Below, in pieces: positions 26,901-34,403 of a stretch of 64,000 nt of DNA (positions are counted from its first letter, which is position 1; every line of letters starts with the position of its first letter). The DNA lies in contig NZ_JARVTG010000001.1 in NCBI RefSeq assembly GCF_029846635.1, positions 1,642,501 through 1,706,500 of the forward strand, in the 5' to 3' direction. The position numbers and the translations under genes are program-made. The notes under the pieces are model-generated. The model was given only the letters and a program-made list of their open reading frames with translations, made no database searches and was not told the origin of the DNA. The stretch comes from Pokkaliibacter sp. MBI-7 (GTDB lineage: Bacteria; Pseudomonadota; Gammaproteobacteria; Pseudomonadales; Balneatricaceae).

Positions 26901-28788
26901 TGACCACCGCGACCGGCTGATCGGCCAGCAGTGGACGCAACACGACCAGCCACGCCAGCGCCAGTACCGCTACGGCCTGCACCAACAGCTGCAGCAACAC
27001 AGCGACAGCCACCGCGGCACCGTCAACTACCACTACGACGCCTTGCGCCAGTTGCAGGAAGTCCACCTGATCGACGATGCCGGGCATGAGCAGCGCCACG
27101 CCTATGTGTTCGACAGCTTCGGCAACCCCAGCCATATCGCCGGTCAGCCTGCTGAAGCCACTTACGACCGCCTGACCCTGCTGGGTGAGCGGCGCTACCA
27201 CTACGACGAACGCGGCAACCAGACCGAAGTGCGCAGCCGCACCGGTGAATTGCTGCAGCGGCGGGTGTTTGATGCCCTCAACCAGCTGCGCGAAGTGCAC
27301 AGCGACAGCACCAGCGCCTGGTACGACTACGACCCGCTGGGGCGACGCATCAGCAAAACCGTCGCCACCTACCGGCGGGTGCAGGAAGAGGGCGACGGGG
27401 ATGACCCCGGCGACTGGACCCGCCAGCGGCTCAGCCGTCGCCGCACCCACTACTACTGGCAGGGCCACCACCTGCTGGGCGAACAGACCGACGGCCACTA
27501 CCGCTGGTATCTGTACGAACCCACCGCGCAGGACAGCCAGCGCGACAGCTACCGCCCGCTGCTGCTGATCGACCACGGCCACGCCTACCACTACGTGCTG
27601 GACCAGCGCGGTGCGCCGATAGCCCTGCTCGACCAGCAGGGCCAGCCGGTCTGGCAGGCCGAACCCGATGTCTGGGGCATGGCCACCGTCAGCCTCGGCA
27701 CCGTCGCCAACCCGCTGCGCCTGCAAGGCCAGTACTGGGATGAAGAAAGCGGCCTGCACTACAACCGCTATCGCTACTACGACCCGCACAGTGGCCGCTA
27801 TATCAGCCAGGACCCTATCGGCCTGCTGGGCGGCCTCAACCCCTACCGCTACGGCCCCAACCCGCTCAGCTGGATTGACCCGCTGGGCCTCTGTGCCGAA
27901 GCCATCGAAGACATCGCCGGGAACGGCACCGAGCCGGGCCTGCTGGCCAGCGGCGGCTCCCTCTTGCTGGATATGATCCCCGGCCTGGGCACACTCAAAG
28001 CCGTCGGTCAGGCCATCACCGGCACTGACTGGGTGACAGGTGAAAGTGTGGAGCGCAGTGGTGAACTCATCGGCGCAGCCATGAGCATCATCCCGTTCGG
28101 ACGGGTACTGAGCAAAGGCGCCAAAGCGCTGGATCTGGTCGAGGAAGCCGCACGCAAGCTTAAGAATGCCGAAGACTGGTTGAAGGCCGGAGACAAGGTG
28201 GCCACCAGAGCTACGCAGCTCATGAAGAAATACAACGTCCCCTGTTTTACCCCCGGCAAAAGCCTGAAAGACAGCTACGGCAACAACACCCAGAAGATGG
28301 AGAAAGAGTTTTACCGTCAGCTCAAAGATCAGGAAGCCGGTATCAATAGCATGACGGTGGGGCGCTATCTGGAGAACCGGGAGATACTGAATGAGCTGAA
28401 GGACAAGTACGGCGGTGAGAAAGCCCGGCAGATATTGACCAATGGCGGTAAGGCGCAAAGCAAGGCGAGACGAGCTCTAGAGGAGAAAATATCCAATTCG
28501 GTTTCAGAGTCACTGGAAGGTCGAAATCTATCATTTGAGGAGGAAGAAGGAATTATTGCCAAGAAGGTGAAAGAGCAATTAGATCAGCTTGCAGCGCTAC
28601 ATGACCCTGACATCATTGCAGGTGGTGATCCTGATGGGATTGGAAGAATGGGGAATACCAATGTCAACTCATCTATTGGTAGCCAGTGGCCAGGCAGGGT
28701 AAAAGGTATGGACTCAGCAGCTAAAGAGGCTCTGGAAACCTTTGGATCAGATGCTTTAATGAACGTTAGCTTGGAGAGGTGTAAATAA
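23905..28788 (+). CDS. RHS polymorphic toxin with Ntox15/Tde-like nuclease tip
   Basis: 1627-residue RHS protein. An unrecognised N-terminal region covers about 1-225 and lacks a PAAR motif. A DUF6531-like entry (GDPVSLATGEEILP) follows, then dozens of YD/RHS repeats that would build the encapsulating shell. The core ends with the hallmark GRYISQDPIGLLGGLNPYRYG near residue 1300. The C-terminal tip, from about 1330, includes a hydrophobic stretch and ends in a domain with HDPD (His1566, Asp1569), AGGDPDGIG and NVNSSIGSQWPGR. This fits polymorphic toxin type 15, the HxxD DNase family of Agrobacterium Tde1. Local GC falls in the last 350 bp and the immunity gene. No VgrG or T6SS gene is in the window. 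The start has no clear ribosome site. Confidence 0.9.
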   Translation: MLYISFQDRSGAVLALVDSPSRVTGLSRAPSSRLRNLPDLASSALTDVLSYLGSPAARAGNIAQMGQAAAEAVDQGKLHLFILSAGNAPKGHGRGYAAITPKTVAMPAGIGADSMMGTGKIGGFDANLAPGATYGISSLGGMVDVAQQVASVAEHGLNLGNALSLVGTVAKVVTGGSLGTAGMGTLPGPIMNLTEAPLSHMEDGVLVLDSPLDISACDLPIEGQEVLGDPVSLATGEEILPLVDARLPGQEGLVWQRLYRSRLCESDVGLGRGWRTPFHSRVEERAGRDGQPASLLYHDEQGRKVSFAPVRSGAFSDQLAEGLRLHRRYQPHRGDDEMVIHFPDGHVKAFTRAEQRGPWRLSLWLTPHHGRYHCDYDGSRLVQIRCGDHTLLRLDYDPSQRLVAVHQCRVAPDPAEQHEPVYEQAVLARYVYNDHGELVRAVDQYGREEQYDYDNGLLICRTLPSGYRHHLHWRGNGPFARCVEQYGDDKSFHYQMHYEEQEPEPGQVHLHTTVTLPDGHSQHYTFNRHGRLLHKVAADGSEERYHYDPHQRLTLHIDADGHYHRYVYDPHGRLSEEHHGDLHLHLHHVYNDLGQRIATADPLGFRFVREFDARGALVREQQGVSFDDVHHPDQPLASHYHYREGQISQVTGPGQPALHLSYRADKVDSSVSTHRPAAFTNAPGMPLVARHGEQRWRYSYSATGQLTALLSPTREVISWLYNERGQIIRQGRCLPGREDQREETHYQYDTAGRLTRLTLPDGQTEHLAYAGLSQPTALTQADGSSVVLSYNAERQLTGLLRSDQAFFRLRYNACQRLQSSQHFDERQRHYHWTPGGQLQAIEEGSPEQPGPRIALAYDAQGMMTERHSYARRHDASPCQSDHYQHDVRQRLTAAHNEQARLVWQWRPDNRLAAGQGWYKDPRGDLHEWQLRYDYDEQGRLAELHLPDGTTVQRHYDDHHRLTGLSHQHCPLLQRTLNAFGSETQRTLPGRELPLLSQTFDHRDRLIGQQWTQHDQPRQRQYRYGLHQQLQQHSDSHRGTVNYHYDALRQLQEVHLIDDAGHEQRHAYVFDSFGNPSHIAGQPAEATYDRLTLLGERRYHYDERGNQTEVRSRTGELLQRRVFDALNQLREVHSDSTSAWYDYDPLGRRISKTVATYRRVQEEGDGDDPGDWTRQRLSRRRTHYYWQGHHLLGEQTDGHYRWYLYEPTAQDSQRDSYRPLLLIDHGHAYHYVLDQRGAPIALLDQQGQPVWQAEPDVWGMATVSLGTVANPLRLQGQYWDEESGLHYNRYRYYDPHSGRYISQDPIGLLGGLNPYRYGPNPLSWIDPLGLCAEAIEDIAGNGTEPGLLASGGSLLLDMIPGLGTLKAVGQAITGTDWVTGESVERSGELIGAAMSIIPFGRVLSKGAKALDLVEEAARKLKNAEDWLKAGDKVATRATQLMKKYNVPCFTPGKSLKDSYGNNTQKMEKEFYRQLKDQEAGINSMTVGRYLENREILNELKDKYGGEKARQILTNGGKAQSKARRALEEKISNSVSESLEGRNLSFEEEEGIIAKKVKEQLDQLAALHDPDIIAGGDPDGIGRMGNTNVNSSIGSQWPGRVKGMDSAAKEALETFGSDALMNVSLERCK

Positions 28789-29445
28789 ATGGATAAGGCT
28801 TTTGATCGTTTCATGCATCGTTTTGGACTGCCTGTCAGTAGAATGGCTGCCTCGTCCAAGTCTATTGAGAAGTACCGAGGTAAACTGCCAGACCAGTTGC
28901 TTCAGTATTGGGAAAAATATGGGTTTTGTGGATTCAAAGATGGATTGTTTTGGATCGTGAATCCCGATGATTATGAAGATGCATTGGATGCATGGATTGG
29001 TGATACTCCTGCTATGGAAGAGGATGCATATTACGTAATTGCCAGAAGTGCTTTTGGTGCTCTCTATCTATGGGGAAAAAAAACTGGCTATAAGTACAAA
29101 GTTAATTCTTCGATAGGCTGGATTATCGATATGGGCGATAGCTCAGAAAAAATTGCCATTGAGGGTGAAAATAAGGTTCTGGGTAGCTTCTTTTACTGCC
29201 AACAACCCAAGTACACCGACGAGGTTGATCAGAATGATCTAGCCCTCTTTGATCGCTGCATTGAAAAATTCGGCCCGCTCAACGAAGACGAATGCTTTGG
29301 CTTTGTCCCGGCCTTATTTGCCGGTGGTGAAAACACCATCGACCATATCCAAAAACTGAATATCTTCACTCACCTTTCTATTCTGGCGCAGCTGGCGGAC
29401 CGCCAGATTATGGATACCAACGCCCTGATCAAAACAGCCTTCTGA
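28789..29445 (+). CDS. Tdi-like immunity protein (GAD-like and DUF1851)
   Basis: 218-residue cytoplasmic protein placed 0 nt after the RHS stop. The N-terminal half matches GAD-like domains (LPDQLLQYWEKYGFCGFKDG, VIARSAFGALYLWG). The C-terminal half matches DUF1851/Tdi1_C (LFDRCIEKFGPLNEDECFGF, PALFAGG, HLSILAQL). This pairing is that of Tdi1, which neutralises Tde1-type Ntox15 nucleases. Base composition is around 40 percent GC by eye over the first 350 bp, below the RHS core, as usual for horizontally exchanged toxin-immunity cassettes. A terminator follows. Confidence 0.88.
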   Translation: MDKAFDRFMHRFGLPVSRMAASSKSIEKYRGKLPDQLLQYWEKYGFCGFKDGLFWIVNPDDYEDALDAWIGDTPAMEEDAYYVIARSAFGALYLWGKKTGYKYKVNSSIGWIIDMGDSSEKIAIEGENKVLGSFFYCQQPKYTDEVDQNDLALFDRCIEKFGPLNEDECFGFVPALFAGGENTIDHIQKLNIFTHLSILAQLADRQIMDTNALIKTAF

Positions 29446-29460
29446 CACCTGCCAACCCTG

Positions 29461-29492
29461 ACGCCAGCCCGCTGAATTAAAGCGGCTGGCGT
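29461..29492 (+). terminator. Terminator-like hairpin after the immunity gene
   Basis: ACGCCAGCC pairs with GGCTGGCGT, extended by an inner GCT/AGC with one bulged C, 15 nt after the immunity stop. It is followed by AATCTTCT, a weak U-rich tail. It marks the end of the toxin-immunity unit. Confidence 0.6.
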
Positions 29493-29510
29493 AATCTTCT
29501 CCCTGAGCGG

Positions 29511-29574
29511 GGCCAACCCGCTCGGCCTCTGTGCCGAAGCCATCGAAGACATCACCGGGAACGGCACTGAACCG
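29511..29574 (+). pseudogene. RHS core-end remnant 1
   Basis: About 60 bp nearly identical to the RHS gene around 27855-27935, coding NPLGLCAEAIEDITGNGTEP before a stop. Relative to the intact gene it lacks 18 bp (27866-27883) lying between two CCCGCT repeats, consistent with slippage or recombination. It is a displaced copy of the core/toxin junction left behind after an earlier tip exchange. No start codon or toxin remains. Confidence 0.85.
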
Positions 29575-29591
29575 AAATGACAGTCGTGCCA

Positions 29592-30521
29592 TCACCCCTC
29601 CCGGCTGGAGAGTTCTTCTTGTCTGGCCTGCTCGGTCAACGCCGTTATGCGGGCCTGACAGACCTCTTCCGTCAGTTGCCGCAGGCGCTCTACCTCACTG
29701 GCCAGCCACTCCAGCTCCTCAGTAGTGATCTCGTAATGCTCGGAATAGCGGGCGTCTACATAGGCCCGTTTCAAGCGCTGAAAGCTTCGGCGGGTAAAAC
29801 GACTGGTGTTGGGGAACAGTTCAAAAAAGCGTCTGTCCTGCTGGGTGCAGAAAGCACGTAGATGTTTGAGATTATGGGTACGGGGCAAATAGTTGGTACA
29901 GACCAGCAATGTGCAGGCTAAGAATCGCTCAGCGGCTTGGTGTAACTCAAATGCAGCCTTGGCATACCACTTTCGGTCTAAATCATCACGAAATGATATG
30001 AAGAATTGCTCCGCACGGAAAAACCACTGCCCAAAATGCTTTTCCGCGATAGCCTTTTGCTCCTGTGCCGACAAATTACCCGGCTGCGCAAGGGGGTTGT
30101 TGCTATAGCGGTACAGCTCAACACCCTGTTCGCGAATGTCTTTAAAGAAGTAATGCCCCTGATGCAGCCAGTCGTTCACCTCCGATAAGGTGTGCACCAG
30201 CAGGCTGAACGGCGCCTGAATACGGCGCTGTATCCGGTCTTCGGCGTGGCTCCACAGGCCGTACTCCTCCACCAGCTCCGGGGAGTTGACCAGCACCAGA
30301 ATATCGTAATCGCTGACATAGCCATGGATGGGGTCATTCACCCAGGTGCCCTTGGCGTGGCTACCAAACAAAATGATCTTAAGAATGCGATAGTCAGCCT
30401 TGGTGCTGCTGGTCTTACGCTGCACAAACTGCTCAAACTCGTCCCGCAGCAGGGTGGCAATGGTCTGGACTTCATGCTGCTTACGTTCGGGGAGGTGATC
30501 GAGGCTGGTTTTCATTGACAT
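29592..30521 (-). CDS. Fused nucleotidyltransferase-HEPN protein
   Basis: 309-residue cytoplasmic protein. The N-terminal minimal nucleotidyltransferase domain shows GSHAKG (53-58) and SDYDILV with catalytic Asp71 and Asp73. The C-terminal HEPN domain shows the helix WYAKAAFELHQAAERFL (185-201) and RTHNLKH (Arg214, His220), an Rx5H arrangement like HEPN RNases. MNT-HEPN pairs are commonly toxin-antitoxin modules with the antitoxin AMPylating the HEPN toxin; a single-chain fusion suggests self-control or another role. It lies between two RHS remnants and opposite to them. The ribosome site is weak. Confidence 0.85.
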   Translation of the reverse strand: MSMKTSLDHLPERKQHEVQTIATLLRDEFEQFVQRKTSSTKADYRILKIILFGSHAKGTWVNDPIHGYVSDYDILVLVNSPELVEEYGLWSHAEDRIQRRIQAPFSLLVHTLSEVNDWLHQGHYFFKDIREQGVELYRYSNNPLAQPGNLSAQEQKAIAEKHFGQWFFRAEQFFISFRDDLDRKWYAKAAFELHQAAERFLACTLLVCTNYLPRTHNLKHLRAFCTQQDRRFFELFPNTSRFTRRSFQRLKRAYVDARYSEHYEITTEELEWLASEVERLRQLTEEVCQARITALTEQARQEELSSREG

Positions 30522-30597
30522 TGTTCATTTTTCATCTGGCAAAGTGATGGGACCATAGCACAGTGCCATTTGAGTCTGCACGTCAGGAAGCGGTGAA

Positions 30598-30650
30598 ACT
30601 ACTCGCATAACGGCCGCTATATCAGCCAGGCCCCCATCGGCCTGCGGGGG
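30598..30650 (+). pseudogene. RHS core-end remnant 2
   Basis: About 50 bp matching the RHS gene near 27776-27830; it still reads NGRYISQAPIGLRG, corresponding to SGRYISQDPIGLLG of the intact core. It has the same orientation as the intact RHS gene. No open frame continues on either side, and it abuts remnants of the SWIM gene, so this is a recombination scar. Confidence 0.8.
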
Positions 30651-30654
30651 GCCG

Positions 30655-31393
30655 CTGGCTGTGAGCGTAGTCCAGCAGCAGTGCCATGCGCTGGTGCTGC
30701 GACCCTGCAACCACACCTGACGCACCGTCAGCCGCTCCTCTTCAGAAAGCCGTCGAGTAGCAGTTGCAGCTGACCAAACTCTGCCAGCAGCAGAGCGGCA
30801 TCGGCATTCTGATCCTGCTGTTCAGCAAGACGTCGCAGCCGCAGTGCAACCCCGGGCAGCTGGGCATCAACCATGCGCTGGGCCAGGGTCAGGAAAGGGG
30901 CGGTATTGCCCATCAGGGGGGCCAAACCCTGACGCAGCTGATCGCATAGCCAGGTTTGCAGCTCCTGTAATCCGGCCTGCATGCGCTGCTCACGCTGCGC
31001 ATCACGTCTGGCTTGTGCTGCGGGATCCGGACCGGAAGGTGCCTGAGGGCGGGTGGCTGTCTTTTCTGATCGCTGACGACGGCTGTCCAGCCATTCCGTC
31101 ACCCACACAGGGGGGACGCTATTGCTGCACGGCTGCTGCCCCACCAGTAACATCAGGGCCAGACCATGCTTGCAGGGAAATTTACGACTGGGGCAGCTGC
31201 ATTTGAAGGCCGGTCCGCAGCGGTCCACCTGCACCTGATAAGGCTTACTGCCACTGCCCTGGCATTCTCCCCAGATGGCGTGTTCATCGGCGCCGAGCAA
31301 TGGCCATTTGGCAGGTGCCATCAATCCTCTGGCGGCTTTGATCGACGCCTCGTCGGGCGCCAGTGCGAGAACGGCGTCTTGGCTTAAATCCAT
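30655..31393 (-). pseudogene. SWIM zinc-finger protein, 3' part lost
   Basis: An intact N-terminal half (ATG 31393, stop 30728, about 221 residues) shows ALWGE-like AIWGECQGSGSKPY and the SWIM motif CSCPSRKFPCKHGLAL, which binds zinc and nucleic acid or protein. From memory, family members are about 400-450 residues and sit with MoxR, VWA and DUF5691 genes; none of these is here. After the stop, an out-of-frame stretch (30661-30722) still reads RLTVRQVWLQGRSTS, which looks like later coding sequence joined by a deletion. The sequence then meets RHS remnant 2. Confidence 0.7.
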
Positions 31394-31641
31394 CAACTGA
31401 TATCCCTGTCAAAGTACGGGTGCCGGTGTGCGCTGCCCATCATGTCGTAAAGGCCTGTACAAGAAAAGCCAGCCACCTGCCGGACAAACTCTGCAATACA
31501 CCGAGAACCTTGCTTGCGTCTGGAAACCCCCGCAGCACGCGCCATCCGCCACACTGCATCAGGGAAGGTGTGGCAGCCACCCGGTACCCCGGCAGCGACT
31601 GAACGTGGCAGGCAGGGCGACCATGGAAGGAACAACAATCA

Positions 31642-32628
31642 ATGCAACGCAATATTGCCCTCGATGGCCTCAAGATCACCCTGGCGCTGATGGTGGTCGC
31701 CCTGCATTGCGGCTTTCTCACCGATCTGGCACCAGAGGCATCCTACCTGCTGATTCACGGCCTGTTCCGGGCGGCAGTGCCGGTGTTCTTCATCATCAAT
31801 GGCTACTTCTTCTGGCAGGCCCTGGCTCCGCGCGATGCCAGTGCCGGAACAGGAGCCGCTGCTCCGGTATCAGGCGACTGGTTCTACCGCATTGTGCTGC
31901 TGTATGCCTTCTGGATGCTGTTCTATGCGGTATTCTGGCTGCCTGCCGATACCGGCGTCCCCACCGATGGCTGGACCCGTCTGGTGGTCCTGCTGTTTGG
32001 TTACTATCACCTCTGGTACCTGCCTGCCACTATCGGCGCAGCCGTGCTGACCTGGGCCCTGCGCCGCCGCTCAGCCGGCCTGATGGCGATAGTGGCGCTG
32101 CTGACACTACTGACCGGCACCGCCCTGCAATATGCCTTCAGCTACCATCTGGCGGGGCCGGAACTGACAGGGTTACTGCCCGACAAAACCATGGTTTACC
32201 GCAACTTCCTGCTGTTTGGCCTGCCTTACTTTCTCTGCGGTGTACTGCTGCAGCGCTGTCAGCTCGGCAGCCGTCTGAGTCCTGCTGCCATCGGCAGGCT
32301 AGTATTGCTGGGTATCGGGCTGGTACTACTGGAGAGCTATGTGAACTATCAGCTGACGGGAGGCAAAGAGGGCTTCGATATGCTGCTGTCGCTGGCCCTG
32401 CTGTGTCCGGCGCTGTTTCTGCTGGCGAACGGTTACCTGCTACGCGGCTCAGCCCCGCTGGGGCGGCTGGCCGCGGCACTGTACTTTATCCACCCAATGG
32501 TTATTCACCTGCTGCACCGCTACACCGAGCTCAGGGCGACGCCGCTGACACTGGCAGTCATTCCCCTGTCACTGGCCGCTGCGCTGTTGTTGCTGCGGCT
32601 GAATCAGCGCCTGCGACTGCTGCTTTGA
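31642..32628 (+). CDS. Acyltransferase family 3 membrane protein
   Basis: 328 residues with about ten transmembrane segments. It resembles OafA/WecH-type O-acyltransferases: ALDGLKITLALMVVALHCGF in the first helix with the conserved His, a PVFFIINGYFF second helix, and YHLWYLPA. Such enzymes acetylate or succinylate surface sugars. AAGGAA lies about 9 nt before the ATG. It stands alone between the damaged SWIM gene and the effector locus. The substrate is unknown. Confidence 0.85.
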   Translation: MQRNIALDGLKITLALMVVALHCGFLTDLAPEASYLLIHGLFRAAVPVFFIINGYFFWQALAPRDASAGTGAAAPVSGDWFYRIVLLYAFWMLFYAVFWLPADTGVPTDGWTRLVVLLFGYYHLWYLPATIGAAVLTWALRRRSAGLMAIVALLTLLTGTALQYAFSYHLAGPELTGLLPDKTMVYRNFLLFGLPYFLCGVLLQRCQLGSRLSPAAIGRLVLLGIGLVLLESYVNYQLTGGKEGFDMLLSLALLCPALFLLANGYLLRGSAPLGRLAAALYFIHPMVIHLLHRYTELRATPLTLAVIPLSLAAALLLLRLNQRLRLLL

Positions 32629-32644
32629 CATGATCCCCCACCAC

Positions 32645-33448
32645 TCAGCCTGTACGCGACGAAGAGGGCGCCTGAGGCGAACGGGTTTGCGGCTCCACTT
32701 CGGCCAGCTGAAAACCGGTGGGGCGGATGCCAAACAACGAGGGACCAAACAGGCTGCTGATATCACGCTGGGTCACCTCCTTGAGAAAGGCAAACAGCTG
32801 CTGCTTGTTATCCGCCTTAACCAGACCGTATTCCGGGTCGAAGTACTCCATCTTGCCGCTGGCATGCTGATGCAGCCCGATGGCGTGATAAGGCGTCAGC
32901 AGCAGAAAAGACTGTTTGTGGCCGGGCAGCAGGGCGTGGTCACGGATCACATCCAGCTCACTCAGGCGCATAAAGTTGTGCAGTGGTTTACCGTCGCTGT
33001 TGCTCCCCGGCTTCAGCCCCAGCTTCGGTAACAGTTCCTTCAGCATTGGCCGGGCGTCGTCGGTTTTGCCGGGATACTTCTGCTGTTCGCGGTGCTGGAT
33101 CAGCAGCACATTTTTCATGGTGGGATCCTGGCGGTGATTGTCCAGACGTTTGAAATACGCTTCGCTGGGTTGTCCCATAATCTGGCTTTGCACCCAGGTC
33201 GCCGATAACCCCAGACAGGCATAGGACAGGGTGTCCTTGTCGAGCCGCGCCTCTGGCAGACCAAGACTCTTGCTGAAGGCAAAGTCCTGCGCCCATAACT
33301 TGTTCGACAGATAGCTGCTCTGATGAAAAGGCTGACTCAGCTGGCAGCCATGCTTCGCCGCCAGCTCCGCGGTGGCCTGCAGATGCCGCTCTGCCGCCAG
33401 AGCGGGGTCCAGTGACTCCGCCGCGCTGCTGGCCACCTGTTTGGCCAC
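32645..33448 (-). CDS. YopT/AvrPphB-like C58 cysteine protease (effector body)
   Basis: At least 267 residues. Candidate catalytic triad, numbered from the GTG at 33448: Cys78 in YACLGLSATWV, His188 in YHAIGLHQ and Asp204 in EYFDPEYGLVK. The spacing (110 and 16) is close to that of AvrPphB (Cys98, His212, Asp227) and YopT, which are type III secreted proteases acting in host cells. The frame is open back to 33553 without a strong ribosome site, whereas a well-initiated N-terminal frame lies at 33508-33699. A one-base shift joins them. The host target is unknown. Confidence 0.72.
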   Translation of the reverse strand: MAKQVASSAAESLDPALAAERHLQATAELAAKHGCQLSQPFHQSSYLSNKLWAQDFAFSKSLGLPEARLDKDTLSYACLGLSATWVQSQIMGQPSEAYFKRLDNHRQDPTMKNVLLIQHREQQKYPGKTDDARPMLKELLPKLGLKPGSNSDGKPLHNFMRLSELDVIRDHALLPGHKQSFLLLTPYHAIGLHQHASGKMEYFDPEYGLVKADNKQQLFAFLKEVTQRDISSLFGPSLFGIRPTGFQLAEVEPQTRSPQAPSSSRTG

Positions 33449-33507
33449 GCTGGCAACCTTGGCACCGATCCGCGACAGCCAGGAAGCCGACGAAGACGAT
33501 GCCTGAT

Positions 33508-33699
33508 TCAGGCCTGTTCCGGGGCGTTCGCCGGGCTGCCAGCGGCGGCGGTATCACCGGCAAAGACCTGGTGTGAACGGGGATGAAAATGTTCGAAACG
33601 GGCAGGCTTACCCGTCTGCAGCGCAACGCCGCTGCTCTGCGAAGCACCCGCTACGGGGCTGGTTGCTATCGGATTGAGGTGATTAATGGCCGTCGTCAT
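33508..33699 (-). pseudogene. N-terminal fragment of the C58 effector (frameshifted)
   Basis: 63 codons from an ATG with GGAGAG 7 nt upstream, 27 nt after the chaperone gene. The peptide starts MTTAINHLNPIATSPVAGAS, rich in Ser, Thr, Ala and Asn like type III secretion signals. It runs into a stop at 33508; the downstream protease frame is open from 33553, so a one-base change between about 33511 and 33553 would fuse them into one protein of about 340 residues. It could be a recent pseudogene, a sequencing error (CCCCGG and GCC runs lie there) or a -1 recoding site. Confidence 0.6.
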
Positions 33700-33726
33700 G
33701 ATGCTCTCCGGTGGTGATCGCCAAGA

Positions 33727-34221
33727 CTACAGTCCCAGCGAGCGGCGCTGTGACAGCGACACCGGCACTGACAGGTTCGTTTTTTTACCCTGCCCGACCT
33801 GCCGGTGCAGACGAAAGGCATCCAGCTCGTCACGCACACGGCTGGCCTGCCGCAAGAGCGTCTCAACCCGCTGATCAAGCAGGTCAAACGACAGCACGTC
33901 CATATCCAGCCGGATGCTGGCCAGCAGTTGCTGCGACTCCGGGTTATAGCCCAGCACCAGCTCCCCGACCCGGCCGGGATCCAGATTGAGCGCCATGGCG
34001 AACACCAGCACATCCATATCGTGCTGGCCGTCCAGACTTTGCAGATGAATAAACAGATGCAGCATGCTGCTGCCCTGAGGCTGCCACAGCAGGCACTCCT
34101 GCCCCTGATCGTCGCTGACCACACAGCGATCATCGTCACCAAAGCGCAGCTGACCCATGCCCTTACTGGCAAGCCAGGCGGCCAGCCGTTCTCTGATAAT
34201 CGTGGCGTTCAGTCCGGACAT
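33727..34221 (-). CDS. CesT-family type III secretion chaperone
   Basis: 164-residue acidic protein with the Tir-chaperone (CesT) layout: an N-terminal helix RERLAAWLASKGMGQLRF, central strands, a VFAMALNLDPGRVGELVLGY segment, then LASIRLDMDVLSFDLLDQRVETLLRQA. Such dimeric chaperones bind the N-terminal part of one effector. It directly precedes the C58 protease locus, and the pair forms a classic effector-chaperone unit. No type III secretion apparatus gene is in the window, so the pair is an orphan here. Confidence 0.78.
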   Translation of the reverse strand: MSGLNATIIRERLAAWLASKGMGQLRFGDDDRCVVSDDQGQECLLWQPQGSSMLHLFIHLQSLDGQHDMDVLVFAMALNLDPGRVGELVLGYNPESQQLLASIRLDMDVLSFDLLDQRVETLLRQASRVRDELDAFRLHRQVGQGKKTNLSVPVSLSQRRSLGL

Positions 34222-34359
34222 TGCTCTACCTCTGTCATGCAGGTGTGGGCTGCGTCATCGCGGCAGCCGTACCTCTTTTCAGTGGCGGTGCATCCGGGCA
34301 GGTTCCTGCTGTCAGGCAGATGGGAAGGCGGGAATAAAGATAAGTGGAGGAGCAGAACG

Positions 34360-34380
34360 GCCACCCTGTAGCAGGGTGGC
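34360..34380 (-). terminator. Hairpin downstream of the FMN glutamate-synthase-like gene
   Basis: A 9-bp perfect stem (GCCACCCTG with CAGGGTGGC) around a 3-nt loop lies 24 nt past the stop of the minus-strand gene. It has no U-run, so function as an intrinsic terminator is only plausible. Confidence 0.45.
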
Positions 34381-34403
34381 AGCGTACAGCTCAGACGACG
34401 AGA

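Noticed and set aside
24000..27800. Tandem DNA repeats or a CRISPR-like array
   Set aside because: The periodicity comes from coded YD/RHS protein repeats; units are divergent and not separated by unique spacers.
26884..28458. 524-residue minus-strand open frame inside the RHS gene
   Set aside because: Antisense shadow of the GC-rich RHS repeats; low-complexity Val/Ala composition and no family motif.
31428..32633. 401-residue plus-strand open frame over the acyltransferase
   Set aside because: Another reading frame of the acyltransferase-3 gene, rich in Arg/Ser/Pro/Cys, without motifs.
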